Shown piece after piece: positions 40,846 to 51,065 of a DNA stretch of 64,000 bases; position 1 is the first letter of the stretch; each line of letters opens with the position of its first letter. The translations under genes were made by a program, and so were the position numbers. The stretch is from Prorocentrum cordatum (taxonomy: Eukaryota > Sar > Dinophyceae > Prorocentrales > Prorocentraceae): contig CAUYUJ010002725.1 of the NCBI GenBank assembly GCA_963575745.1, forward strand, positions 418,470 through 482,469. The letters run 5' to 3'. The notes under the pieces are model-generated. The model saw nothing but the letters and a program-made list of their open reading frames with translations, had not been told where the DNA came from and did not search any database.

Positions 40846-41520
40846 CCGTTGGAGTTCAACTCTGAAGTCTGCTTGGCGCCTGCGAGCAACGACCTAGCTT
40901 CAAAGGGCAGGGGAAACTCTGGGGGGCGAATCAATCGCCACGCCTTGAAAGTGCGTCCTCTAGCTCACGACGGACTCTGCACTGCCCCAGCGAGCACCCC
41001 CTGGACAGCACGCAGCTCACGAGGGGCCAACCTTAGGGACCTAGGGTTGCTACCGACCTCTCCCTTTTTTGTTCCCTTCCCCGTGCCTTTTTGCCTGGAA
41101 GACCTCCCCTCCCCGCTGAACCGTAGGGGTGGTGAAAACTCCTGGGCTAAAGGCCGTGGGGGCAGGAGAGGACCGAAACTCCAAAACTTCAGGATAACCA
41201 GAACCACGCCGAATTAGCTCCGCCAACCTCGAACTCATACGAAGGTTCTCCACGCTTCTGGCACCTCGGGGGTCCGAGGGCTCACGGCGAAACGAGTTCG
41301 AATTGATCGGAATCATGCTGCTGCTGCTGCTGCATACTCCTTGTTCTGAAGCTGGGGTGGCGCTAGCCTTCACCGATAGCGCCATCGTGACCATATTTGG
41401 GCAACCCCGACAACGGACCGATAGCCTACCATCACTTGCCGCCGAGCTCTGCCAGCGACATCGCTGCGCCCCGCTCCAACGGGCCCCGCGGGGCTGGGCC
41501 GATGCGCCTCTCGGCGCCGA
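40846..41520. other. Spacer with no supported gene
   Basis: Apparently unique sequence with short open frames on both strands and a (GCT)n run at about 41313. No domain recognised. Confidence 0.35.
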
Positions 41521-41600
41521 TGCTCCCTCCTCCCTCCTCCTCCTCCTCCCTCCTCCTCCTCCTCCTCCTCCTCCTCCTCCTCCTCCTCCTTCTCCCGGGC
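41520..41600 (-). repeat. CCT polypyrimidine microsatellite
   Basis: CTCCTCCTCC run, complement of the GGA tracts elsewhere in the window. Confidence 0.85.
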
Positions 41601-41801
41601 CCAGCGGATTCGTGCAGTCGATCGCACAGATCAGGCGGCCCCTCGCGTTGCCCTCCTGCCTGGCTCTGTTCCTCTTTACACTGCCGGTGGAGCACCGGCA
41701 CGCCGACTTCCTGGATTGACATCTCGGCCAGCCTGTCCGTCCAGAGCTCTCGTGCTGCTCTCATTGAAAGTGCGCCAGTGGATCTCCCTGAATACACTTA
41801 A

Positions 41802-42000
41802 GGGGGGGGGGATCCAGAATCCCCCCCCCCTCCCTCCTTCAAGGGGGGGGGGGTCTGGAACCCCCCCCTCCTCCCCCCCTTAAGGGGGGGGGGGTCCCGA
41901 ACCCCCCCCCCCCCCCTCCCTTGAAGGGGGGGGGGGGGTCCGGACCCCCCCCCCACCCCTCCCCCCCTTGGCGCTGGAAAGGAGGGGGGGGGGTTCGGAC
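41802..42000 (+). repeat. Tandem G-run/C-run foldbacks
   Basis: Four or five units of about 40-50 bp, each a G9-G13 run, a short centre (GATCCAGAATC, TCTGGAA, TCCCGAA, TCCGGA) and a C9-C14 run. Each unit can fold on itself; both G-quadruplex and i-motif forming runs are present. A related array is at 43540-43740, on the other side of the GAGTAGT minisatellite. Confidence 0.8.
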
Positions 42001-42014
42001 TCCTTCCCCTCGTG

Positions 42015-43400
42015 TAGAGAGTACGGAGTTGGGAGTAGGGAGTGGTGAGTAGTGAGTAGTGAGTTAGTGAGTAGTGAGTAGTGAGTAGTGAGTATTGGGT
42101 AGTGAGTAGTAGTGAGTAGTGAGTAGTGAGTATGAGTAGTGGGTAGTGAGTGGCGAGTAGGGAGTAGGGAGTAGGGAGTGGGGAGTAGTGAGTAATTAGT
42201 GTGTAAGTGAATAGTGAGTAATTAGTGCGGAGTAGGGAGTGGGGAGTGGGGAGTAGTGAACAGTGAGTGGGGAGTAGTGAATCGTGAGTAATTAGTGTGT
42301 ACTGAAAAGTGAGTAGTGAGTGGCGAGTAGTGAATTGTGAGTAGTGAGTAGCGAGTAGCGAGTAGTGAGTACTGAGTAGGGAGTAGGGAGTAATGAGTAG
42401 TGGGTAGTGAGTAGTGGGTAGTGAGTAATGGGTGGCGAGTAGTGATTAGTGAGTAGTGAGTTGTGGGTGGTGCGTAGTGCGTAGTGAGTAGTGAGTAGTG
42501 AGTAGTGAGTAGCGAGTCATGAGTAGTGAGTAGTGAATAGTGAGTAGTGAGTAGTGAGTACTGAGTAGTACGTAGTGCGTAGTGAGTAGTGAGTAGTGAG
42601 TAGTGATGAATAGTGAATAAATAGAAAGTAGTGGGTGGTGGCAGTTGGTAGTGAGTAGTGAGTAGCGAGTAGTGAATAGTGAGTAATAAGTAGAGTGTAG
42701 TCAGTAGTGAGTAGTGGGTAGTGATTAGTGAGTAACGAGTAGGGAGTAGCGAGTAGTGAGTAGTGAGTAGTGAGTGCTGAGTAGGGAGTAGGGGGTAGGG
42801 AGTAGGGAGTAGTGAGCAGTGAGTAGTAAGATGTGGGTAGCGAATATTGGGTAGTGAGTAGCGATTGGTGAGCAGTGGGTAGTGACTAGTGACTAGTGAC
42901 TAGTGAGTTGTGACTAGTGACTACAGACTATGTAGTGACTAGTGAGTAGGGAGTAGTTAGTAGTGGGTAGTACATAGTGAGTAGCGGGGAGTAAGTAGTG
43001 AGTATTGAGTAGCGAGTATGGGAGTAGCGAGTAGCGAGTACTGAATATTGTGCAGTCAGTATTGTGTAGGGCGTAGGGAGCAGCGAGTAGCGAGTAGTGG
43101 GTAGTGAGTAATGATTTGTTGGCAATGAGTAGTGAGTAGTGAGTAGTGTATAGTGGGTAATGGGTAGTGAGTAGTGATGATGGAGTAGTGAACAGGGAGT
43201 AGTGAGTAGTGCTTAGTGAGTAGTGAGTATTGAGTAGTGGGTAGTGAGGACAGAGTAGTGAGTAGGGAGGAGGGAGTAGTGAGTAGGGAATGGTGAGTAG
43301 CGAGTAGTGGGTGGTGGATAGTGAGCAGTGGATAGTGAGTAGTGAGTCGTGAGTAGCGAAGAGCGAGTAGTAGTGAGTAGGGGGCTGGGTGTAGTGGTTA
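42015..43400 (+). repeat. GAGTAGT 7-bp minisatellite
   Basis: About 1.4 kb of GTGAGTA/GAGTAGT units with GGGAGTA and GCGAGTA variants. No higher-order period noticed. Confidence 0.9.
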
Positions 43401-43404
43401 CGGG

Positions 43405-43510
43405 GTAGGGGGCCCCTCGTGACTCCCTTTGGGGCTGGGGTTAGTGGTTAGGGTTCGGATTCGGGGTTTGGGTTCGGGTGAGGACTAGGGGTAGGGGTGG
43501 CAGGGGTTGG
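43405..43510 (+). repeat. G-rich telomere-like degenerate segment
   Basis: GGGGTTAGTGGTTAGGGTTC, GGATTCGGGGTTTGGGTTCG. These resemble scrambled TTTAGGG-type repeats but without a regular 7-bp period. Confidence 0.4.
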
Positions 43511-43534
43511 GTTCCGGCGTCAGGGGGCGGCGTG

Positions 43535-43745
43535 GCGAGAGGGGGGGAGGGGGGGGGGGGGTCGGACCCCCCCCCCCTGGGGAGAGGGGGGGGGGGTCCC
43601 CGACGACGGGTCGTGGAAACGGGGGAGGGGGGGGGGGTCCCCGACGACGGATCGGGGAAGGGGGGGAGGGTTGCCCGACGACGGATCGGGGAAGGGGGGG
43701 GAGGGGGCGGGGGGGTCCTAACCCCCCCCCCCTTGGGGAGATCCA
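43535..43745 (+). repeat. G-run/C-run array with GACGACGGATCGGGG units
   Basis: Alternating G-runs and short C-runs with a repeated TCCCCGACGACGGATCGGGG-like core at roughly 50-bp spacing. Similar architecture to 41802-42000. Confidence 0.75.
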
Positions 43746-43995
43746 GCGGCGCACCCTCGCTCTCATTCACTTCTCCTGCTTGGTGTCGGGCCTGGTGGTC
43801 AACGCGGCCGCCCAGTGAGACACCTGCATGAGGCCCTCACGAACGGCGGGCCCCTGCTGGCGTGGTCTCCCACCTCGCTGACCTTCGGTTTCTGCTTCGG
43901 CAGCCGCGACTGGCCGCTGTAGTCCGGGCCTGCCCGCTCGCTCTGGGCCGCGAAGTCGGTGTCCGTGCTGGCGTCGGCGTCGTGCGTTCTGTATA

Positions 43996-44175
43996 CCCCA
44001 GATATCGTAATAAAAGGGAGGGGGTCACAACCCTCCAAGACAAGCCATTTCAGACCCCCCCCCGTGGGAGAACCCTCCAAAACATCGTCCCCAGACTCCC
44101 CCAGGCCCTCCAAGATAGCCTGGAAGAGACCCCCCCCGAAATGAGACCCCCCTCCCTTTATTACGAAATCTGGAG
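43996..44175. mobile_element. 180-bp MITE with TA target duplication
   Basis: Left end CCCCAGATATCGTAATAAAA and right end (as reverse complement) CTCCAGATTTCGTAATAAAG form terminal inverted repeats of about 30 bp. TA dinucleotides flank both ends (43994-43995, 44176-44177). No coding capacity. Features match Stowaway-like, Tc1/mariner-derived MITEs. It lies at the 3' side of the minus-strand LINE. Confidence 0.75.
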
Positions 44176-44203
44176 TACCGATATGAACTGCTGGTAGAGG
44201 AGG

Positions 44204-45230
44204 GTGAATCTCCACTGGCAGATGCTTCGTAGCCACGTGGCTGCCAAGGTCATCCACGCTGCTCGAGTGAGAGTCGCAGAGGACACAAACCATGGAAGCG
44301 GGAGGCTTGATTTCCGTAAAGGTTGGCGAACTTCGGGTCATGATCCATTGATGAGGGAGGGCTCTTTGGAGGTGCTTGCAGGCATTGGGCTGACTGGCGA
44401 AAACCCTTCGGCATACAATCCATGTGTCGGTCGGCGTTACTGTCGAACATAACTTGTGAACTCGGTGTTTGCGTCACATGTGATTCATGAGATCCCTCCT
44501 TGTTTGACATGTCCTCCCACATGTGCCACCTTCTTCTTCCATCCACTCACATTGCCAAGGGTGCCCCAAGGGGGCCTCGGGATCCTCTGCGATCTTCTGC
44601 TCTGTGAGTTTCGGGGGATGGATGACGACAGACAGCTCGTGGGCTTGGATTTCCGTGAAGTTGACTCGGGACCAGAGCTCGCGATGCTCGTCATTCACGA
44701 GGTCGCCTGGGCAGAGGGCAAGGTGCGCGCAAACTCCGCCGTCGCCCAGAAGTTCAGACGCACGGCGAAACACATCTTGCAAACGTCGGAGCCACGGAGA
44801 CGCTAGTGACTTAATAACCAGAGGCCGTTTGTTACACGATAGAGGCGCGCCCCCTGGTCCAGTCCCAGGGGCCCGAACGTCAAACATAGCTCCTGGATAT
44901 GATTGGAGGGGGAAAAGGCCAAGTTGGGATGCCAACCAAGACGCTTGGCCAGCATCTCCGTCTCCGAACTAGCTAGGCGCCAGTGCTGCATCGCGCGCTT
45001 GTTCGACAATGATCGAATGCGACCTCCCACCTTCGTCGCAGCTTTCTCCCAAGCGCCCTCCTCCCATGCCGAGACAGAAGCGAGTCGAGTTCGCGATGAT
45101 ATCTAGGTGTGAGCAGCATTGGTTCCAATCCAGTCAGCGCCGCGTCCTGCGCGAAGCTGAGAAACAGTGCCCGCTTCCAACGAAGCGGAACCTCCAGAGA
45201 CCAAATTCTTGACGCTTCGCTTGTCCCCAC
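44204..45230 (-). pseudogene. LINE C-terminal region with zinc-binding motifs
   Basis: Minus-strand segments in three frames: PLRWKRALFLSFAQDAALTG and YHRELDSLLSRHGRRALGRK (end of the RT thumb), then SNKRAMQHWRLASSETEMLA and ASPWLRRLQDVFRRASELLG, then WQCEWMEEEGGTCGRTCQTR and RRDLMNHMRHKQGG. The cysteine/histidine pattern (C...C...C..H...H) is the C-terminal zinc-finger region usual in dinoflagellate LINE polyproteins as I recall them. A further CVLCDSHSSSVDDLGSHVAT (44204-44290) is a C2H2-like remnant beside the MITE. Frameshifts throughout. Confidence 0.6.
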
Positions 45231-45429
45231 CAGCCCATCCAGAAACGATGTCCAGGCAAGTTGAAGAGATCAGGAAAGTGGGGGAGCAACGAGAGGGACA
45301 GCCGATCCGCGCAAAGGATGAGGCGGAAGAGGAGGCCAGATGGATAGATGAGGGGGTGGCGAGGAACCGAACGAAGGAGGGATGAGGAGAATGATGACGC
45401 TGGGTGGATGGTTGAATGCCGCTCGGATG

Positions 45430-45775
45430 CCTCTTGGAAGCCTTTTGGAAGCCTCTTCGGACGTCTTGGGGGTCTCTTGGCGGTCAATGGGGGCTCTTGG
45501 GCGTCTTGGGTGCTTCGGGGGGGCCTCTTGAGGCCGCTTGGGATCCTCTTGGGGGGCTCTTGGGGGCCTGTTGGAGGCCTCTTGGGGCCTCTTGGGGGTC
45601 TCTTGGAGCATGGCGGCCTCTTGGAGCCTCTTGGAGGCCTCTTGGAACCATCCTGGGAGCCTCTTGGAGCCTCTTGGGGGCTTCTTGGGGCCTCATGGCG
45701 GCCTCTTGGGGCCTCTTGGAGGCCTTTTGGAAGCCTCTTGGGGCCTCCTGGGCGCCTCTTGGGGCCATCTTGGAG
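45430..45775 (+). repeat. GGCCTCTTGGG minisatellite, array 5, inside the LINE
   Basis: GGCCTCTTGGGG/GGCCTCTTGGAGCC units of the same family as at 12.6, 15.1 and 31.5-33.5 kb and in the same plus-strand orientation. It separates the LINE thumb (upstream, at 46000-46160) from its C-terminal part, so it arrived after the LINE or grew inside it. Confidence 0.8.
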
Positions 45776-45999
45776 GAGATCGATCAAAGAAGAGGGTGGG
45801 GTTCATTAGCCCTGCCCCCCCAAGAGGCCAAAATGGGGCCAAAACCCTAGTAGAACCGATGATTTTGGCTTCCTCGCCGAGGCCGTTTTGGACGCTCCAA
45901 CTACCAGCGAAACCCCCCGTCCAGGTCCAGGGGAGGGGGTTAGGGGGAGGGGTAAACCCCTCCCCGAAGGGGAAGAAGGAGGGGTGGAAGAGGAAATAC

Positions 46000-46160
46000 C
46001 CTAAACCACCTACGCCCAGAAGGCTGGTAGGATTTGTCCTAGAGCGTAGAAGATTCGGCGGTAGCCCGAATTCGTCGATGGATGTCTACGGCCGCCGACT
46101 GCACCACCGTGTTAATTTTCGGACCGAGGTATCGCGCATCTTCCTGAAGCTACCCAGGAA
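46000..46160 (-). pseudogene. LINE RT thumb fragment
   Basis: Minus-strand peptides EDARYLGPKINTVVQSAAVD and IHRRIRATAESSTLQDKSYQ match the post-catalytic AKYLG....i..Ri..a segment of LINE reverse transcriptases. Between it and the palm lies a 60-bp tandem repeat (46170-46420) absent from the usual protein. Confidence 0.5.
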
Positions 46161-46169
46161 GGCGTGTTC

Positions 46170-46420
46170 GGCCCCGACCGGAACCCTCATTCCACGTGTG
46201 CCCGCGCACGGATCGTGCCCCTCCCGCGTGGCGGCTATTCCCTAAACCTGCTTCTCATGCGTGCCCGCGCACGGATTGTGCCCTTCCCGCATGGCGGCTA
46301 ACTCTGAAACCCTCGTTCCATGCGTGCCCGCACACGGACCCCGCATAGCGGCTGAATCCGAAGCCCTCCTTCCGTGCGTGCCCGCGCATGGATGGTGCCC
46401 CCCCGTGCCCGCTGTCTACG
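46170..46420 (+). repeat. 60-bp tandem repeat (CGTGCCCGCGCACGG)
   Basis: Four units sharing GTGCCCGCGCACGGAT, CCCGCATGGCGGCT and CGAAACCCTCxTTCCxTGC. Present inside the LINE coding region in minus-strand frame remnants; an expansion after insertion is likely. Confidence 0.75.
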
Positions 46421-46429
46421 CTGGAAAGC

Positions 46430-47230
46430 CCCTGGCCCTTGGAAACAAAGCGGAACCTCTTGCGTCGAGACGTGCTGGGCGTAGCCCATCGCCTCCAACT
46501 CCTCGGACAACGCTTCATCGGCCTGCTTCAGGACCTCCAAAAATCGCCCCGCTGGAGTGTGAAGGGGGCAACGTGCGCACAGAAAATATCGTCGGTGCGC
46601 AGGCAACATCCGACATCCGCTTACGAATCATTCCATCGGGCCACGGGACCTGCGACTGAGAAACCAAACTCCCTCAACCTGCGCAGCCACTGCAGAATGG
46701 GCCTCGAAAGCGTGCCCCGAAACAGCTCCACGACGTAAGGGTCACCCATGGTGCCGCCCTCCCCCGTCTTGATGTACATCCCCCTTCCACCGTATCCAAC
46801 CAGATCACGCTGTTTCGAAAACGATGCGTGCAAAGATCTGTCCTGGAGTTCGGCGCGAAGTTCAACTGTCTGTTCCAGACTGGGCCAGGGCCCACTCGCG
46901 AGCGCACTCGTCGCGTCCTCGTAGGCGCGCGCAAACGAGTGCCCAGCCCGTCGCAGCCTCCAACACAAAAGTTAGGCCACTGAAATAGCATCTTCTCTAC
47001 GCCTGCCTGGACAGAAGCCGCGCTCGATCGCCGCGTGGGGATCTCGAAGGAGGCCCGAGCAAAACGCTTTCCCCAGGGTCGGCAAGACGCGCGCCGCTCG
47101 GCGGCTCATTGGGCCTGGCTTGGCATGTTTCCGAAGTGGGGCCCCAGAACTCATGTGCCATCGCATCGGTGCACGATAGGTTGCACGGATACTGCGACAT
47201 CCCCCCTCCAGGCTTCTCCCCAAGCAGCTT
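46430..47230 (-). pseudogene. rt: LINE reverse transcriptase
   Basis: Minus-strand order of motifs: RRAARVLPTLGKAFCSGLLR, GFCPGRRREDAISVA (about 47020-46975, the GFxPGR box), LRRAGHSFARAYEDATSALA (motif A position, with ED instead of the usual D-L), GGRGMYIKTGEGGTMGDPYV (motif B, GDP), then CLRTDDIFCAH, whose DD is encoded at 46593-46588 (motif C), and QADEALSEELEAMGYAQHVS (motif D region). The motifs are in three frames. This is a non-LTR RT of the dinoflagellate LINE type. Confidence 0.7.
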
Positions 47231-47257
47231 CGTCTCAGGAACCTCGCGGTGGCAGCC

Positions 47258-47437
47258 TACAGTCGGGGCCCTGAAGAGAAGGAACCCTTTTCGTTGGGGA
47301 GGGGCTCCGCGTTCCTCAAGTGTTCCGCAGCTTGTCTCAGGTTTTCCTTGTGTTCTCGATCGGAAATCGAAGTTCAACTTTGGAAACAGGGGCCTCTTTC
47401 CTTATTGTGGGTTCCTTGGGTCAAGGCCCCGACTGTA
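47258..47437. mobile_element. MITE with CAGTCGGGGCC ends, copy 1
   Basis: Terminal inverted repeats of about 28 bp beginning CAGTCGGGGCC, flanked by TA on both sides (the given span includes the TAs). A co-linear copy of the same length is at 51066-51245 with about 85-90% identity by eye. It interrupts the LINE between linker and RT. Tc1/mariner-type MITE. Confidence 0.8.
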
Positions 47438-47648
47438 CGTCCGTGCCCCGGCCATACATATGTTCGCGACGGGGTCGAGGCACGCCAACCAGATCTCTGC
47501 GGGTGGGGCCCCTGATGGCACACCTCTCCTCTTGGTCCTCGGAGCGGAAATACTTTGCAAGTCTCCATTGATCGTTCTAAGCTAACTCGCAATCCTCTGC
47601 AGTAACATTGGGGGAGGGTCACCTGCAGGAACAGTCTCCATCCATTCA

Positions 47649-48221
47649 TCAACATCGACCTTGCATGCTGACCCCCCCCCTGACTGCCCTTCTTACTCCA
47701 GTGCTCCAGCAGCTCTTGCTCCGAGAACTGGCCAATCTCCCATCGCGACGTTTGAGTCCGTGTCTGCGCTGGGCTGCCATCCCGGGCAGACTCGTCGCCT
47801 CCGCCGCGCGGCGGGTCTGCCGCGCCCCCTCGATCTCATCCAACGAGGCGGTCGGCCGTTCCCGTCGAAACCGTTGTCGCTGTCGTCGCAGTCGCTGGCT
47901 GGGTTCCGTCAGCTGCCCCTCGCAGTCGCGAAGTGCTGCAGAAGTCTCGCTCATGCCGAGACGGGGGCGTCGAAGTCGAGGTCGCCCTCGCAGAATTTCG
48001 GCGCGTTCTGCTACCTCATGTCTGTGCGCGGGATCTTTTAGCACCTGGTGACTGAAGAGCTGTTGGCCTGCGCCGACTAGCGCGTCGTCTAAGTGCTTGA
48101 ACAACTCATCTGGCCTTCCGCGGTTCAACGGCGCCCTCCAAGTATCCTCATTATCCGACAGACGTGTCTCCACCGCTTCTAAGAGCTCGCATCTCCGTTC
48201 TCTTTTTCCTGGGCATCTCAT
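47649..48221 (-). pseudogene. LINE linker between endonuclease and RT
   Basis: 190-codon minus-strand frame, arginine-rich, with RCELLEAVETRLSDNEDTWR and DELFKHLDDALVGAGQQLF. Helical linker of the kind usual between the endonuclease and RT in LINE ORF2 proteins. The frame ends downstream before the RT. Confidence 0.5.
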
Positions 48222-48225
48222 CAGA

Positions 48226-48960
48226 TCACCCTGATTCCATCGCGTCTGCTGCAGAGGCGCGGACTCGAGATCGTCTAAAACAGTGCATGCCTTGCAACTC
48301 CATGCACACAGGAATACGATCCTTCGGCGGGCCCCCTCGGAACGCTTGCAGTTCGGCCGCTAGCCCGCGAAGTGGAGAAAACTTGTGCATCATATCAATC
48401 ATGCCATTTGGGACAACTACTATATCAATACAAGTGTTATGTCCAGTATTACCATAAAAAGTGCGCTCCAGTGTCTGGCAACCTGAATTGATTGAAAACA
48501 TGTGCTGCCGCTCGTTCGCCTATCGAAAAATCTCTCCAGCAACCCCGCGTCGATGCTCGCGTGCTCTGCCTGGTCCCAAAGCCGTCGACTCGACTGAACC
48601 CCACCGTCCGTCATTGAGATCGACGTGTACCAACGGTGTGCAGCGGCAAGGCAATCTCTGCACAATGCGTTCGTACCATGTCGCCACCATCTCCACCGTC
48701 GCCATTTTAGTGAGGAACCAGTTGAGCATGCCGAGGCTGAGGCGGTTTCTACATCACGATCGGAGCGAGACCCACTGGCCCCTTCTTGATGCGAGCGGCC
48801 AGAGTTCTGCCTTCAGCACCTGTCGGGCTCGCCCACGCCTGGCACACGTGCTGCTCTTTGAATGTACTACCCAGAATGATCGCGCACCCCGTCGACTTGT
48901 TGGCGTATTCTCCGGATTTCTGTGGGACAGGACCTCCTCCGCGCGCCGCGAAGAGGCCTG
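48226..48960 (-). pseudogene. LINE apurinic-type endonuclease (EEP fold) remnant
   Basis: Minus strand, three frames. N-terminal: KSTGCAIILGSTFKEQHVCQ and AEGRTLAARIKKGPVGLAPI. Middle: RLPCRCTPLVHVDLNDGRWG, with the D-x-N motif of EEP nucleases. C-terminal: RTFYGNTGHNTCIDIVVVPN (ID box) and PKDRIPVCMELQG (the DR/DH-P-V box, His replaced by Arg). This nuclease nicks target DNA for LINE insertion; as seen it is broken by frameshifts. Confidence 0.65.
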
Positions 48961-49064
48961 CGCCCCAGCAGGCAGCACCGGATCCATGCCGTTGCAGTTC
49001 GTGGCCATCTCCTGCAGCCTCGAGCCCGTGGCGGGCATCGGGTTCATGCCCAGTGCCCGCAGCG

Positions 49065-49447
49065 CCCACGTGACGAACGACCAACACACATTCATACCCA
49101 TGGGGAGGTCGTTGGGAGGAGGACTGGCTATGGGTATGGGTGCGGGTTGTCGGACCCTGGGGAACGCTCCCGTTCGAGCGGGAACCCCCAGCCGACAACA
49201 CGCACCCATAGCCATCTCCGATCCCCCTATCTGGGTAGTCGAAGGCCAGACTGTCAGATTGGATTGGGCCCCAAGGGCCAATCTGGCTTGGCCAAACTGG
49301 ATGATTTGGGTTATTCGCCAGACTGGATTCGCGTGGGATCCCTCGCCAGATTGCCCCCGTTTGCCAGATTGGGCCTGCCAGATTGGCGCCAGATTGGCTT
49401 CGACTACCCAGTATGGGTGTGTGTTGTTGGTTCGTCACCACGTGGCC
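49065..49447. mobile_element. Foldback element with nested hairpins
   Basis: Left end CCACGTGACGAACGACCAAC and right end, reverse complemented, CCACGTGGTGACGAACCAAC form inverted repeats of about 40 bp that include CACAC...CATACCCAT/CTGGG. Inside are a second inverted pair around GGGTAGTCGAAG (49233 and 49398), a hairpin GGGGAACGCTCCCG-TTCG-AGCGGGAACCCC near 49160-49192, and about ten CCAGATTGG-like motifs. CCACGTG at both outer edges may be a target duplication or part of the ends. Confidence 0.65.
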
Positions 49448-49544
49448 CACGGACCGCACCATCGCGTCTCTCGCGTGGCGCCGCGGTAGGTCACGTGGCC
49501 GCCGCGCCGCTGCCGCCCCTCGCGCGCCCCGCGCCAGAGCGGCG

Positions 49545-49975
49545 GCAGGAGGAGGAGGAGGAGGAGGAGGAGGAGGAGGAGGAGGAAGGAGGAGGAGGAG
49601 GAGCGGGAGTAGGAGGAGCAGAGGGGGAAGGAGGAGGAGGAGTAGGAGGAGGAGGAGGAGGAGGAGGAGGAGGAGGAGGAGGAGGAGGGAGGAGGAGAGA
49701 GGAGGAGGAGGAGTGGATAGGGAGGGGAAAAGTTGAGGAAGAGGAGGACCGGGAAGAGGAAAGAGGAGGAGGAGAGGATGAGGAGGAGGAGGAGGAGGAG
49801 GGAGGGAGGGAGGAGGAGGAGAGAGGAGAGGAGGAGAGGAGGAGGAGGAGGAGGATGGAGGAAGGAGGAGGCGGGAGGAGGAGGAGGGAGGATGAGGAGG
49901 AGGAGGAGGAGGAGAAGAGAGGTGAACGAAAGGAGGACGGTGGAGGGAGGAGGGGGGAAGAGGGAAGAGGAGGGA
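49545..49975 (+). repeat. GGA polypurine tract
   Basis: GAGGAGGA with GGGAGG and AGTAGG interruptions. Paired with the CCT tract at 50085-50235, which is its complement and could fold back across the 100-bp spacer. Confidence 0.85.
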
Positions 49976-50084
49976 GCTGTCATCGCGCCCCCTGCCCCGC
50001 TCGCCAGACTGCCGGGGCGTTGATTGGCAAGGACTCGCCGTCCCGCTGTGCGCCTTCATCTCTCTCTGCCCGCTTCCCCTCCTG

Positions 50085-50250
50085 CCCCCCCCTCCCCCTC
50101 CCTCCTCCCCCCCTCCTCCTCCTCCTCCTCTCCTCCTCTCCCCTCCTCCTCCTCCTCCTCCTCCTCCTCCTCCTCCACTTCCTCCCTCCTCCTCCTCCTC
50201 CTCCTCTTCCCCGTCCTCCTCTTCCTCACCTTTTCCCCTTCTCTGGCCTC
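50085..50250 (-). repeat. CCT polypyrimidine tract
   Basis: CTCCTCCTCC and CTTCCCC runs. Complementary in character to 49545-49975. Confidence 0.85.
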
Positions 50251-50750
50251 CTCTCGCCTCCATGGTCGTGAAAACATGCTTCCTTTCCCTTCCCCTGGCC
50301 CCTCATTCTCGTTTGCGTCCTGCTCGTCCTTGGTCGTTATCCTCGTCCTCGTCGCCGTCGTCCTCCCCCTTCTCCGCAGTTTTGCTCATGCCCCGCATTT
50401 GAGGTTGATCGCGCCAGCGCCTCGAGCACAGTGTACTCACTTTCATTATGCAGCGTCGATTTTTACGTCTCGGCATTCCATCGGGTCGTAATGGATTCAG
50501 CGGCTATTCGTGTGCAGAGAGATATGAACGGGAGCGTTCCTGTTAATGCAAAGCTGGCAAGTTGGCCTTGACTGCGTACGCAAAACGACGGCAGGCTTGG
50601 CTCATTGAAGCGCCATGCCTGGGCTCCTGCTGATCCCGCGTTCCTCTCCAACCCCTTGCGGCAGGGGGGTCTGGTCTGGCGCAACAGGCTCGCACGCAAG
50701 CGAATGCCGCCACGCAAGATCGGATTCCCCCCCTCCCCCTCCCATCTCCC
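50251..50750. other. Spacer with no supported gene
   Basis: Unique-looking sequence with short frames in both directions and no recognised motif. Confidence 0.35.
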
Positions 50751-50752
50751 GC

Positions 50753-50816
50753 CTCCCTCCTCCTCCTCCTCCTCCTCCTCCTCCTCCTCCTCCTCCTCCT
50801 CCTCCTCCTCCTCCTA
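50753..50816 (-). repeat. Pure (CCT)n microsatellite
   Basis: About 60 bp of perfect CTC repeats. Confidence 0.9.
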
Positions 50817-51065
50817 GTCGGCGTTTCTGAGCGAGCGATTGAGGGAACGACTCGCCCGAAGTGCGTGGGAGCCCACCGTGCCAGATACCAGGCGCGGGAA
50901 CTGTCATCGTATGCCCCCTATCGTGGGTCCCGGGTCTCTCTTGCTTCCTCCCCTCTCCCCTTTGTGTCACGCTGTGCGTTCTCGTGCATGTAGCCGCTTT
51001 GGCTTGGGGGTGACTCCCTTGGAGTCACTAGGAGTGCGTAATGGATAAACTGCCCCCCTCTCTCT

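Noticed and set aside
39666-40934. A 422-residue minus-strand polyproline/serine frame and plus-strand poly-Glu/Arg/Gly frames
   Set aside because: Pure consequence of the GGA tract; all phases are open.
48749-50263. A 504-residue minus-strand frame as one gene
   Set aside because: It joins a GGA/CCT tract, a foldback element and a LINE endonuclease fragment; only its last 60 or so codons are real LINE coding.
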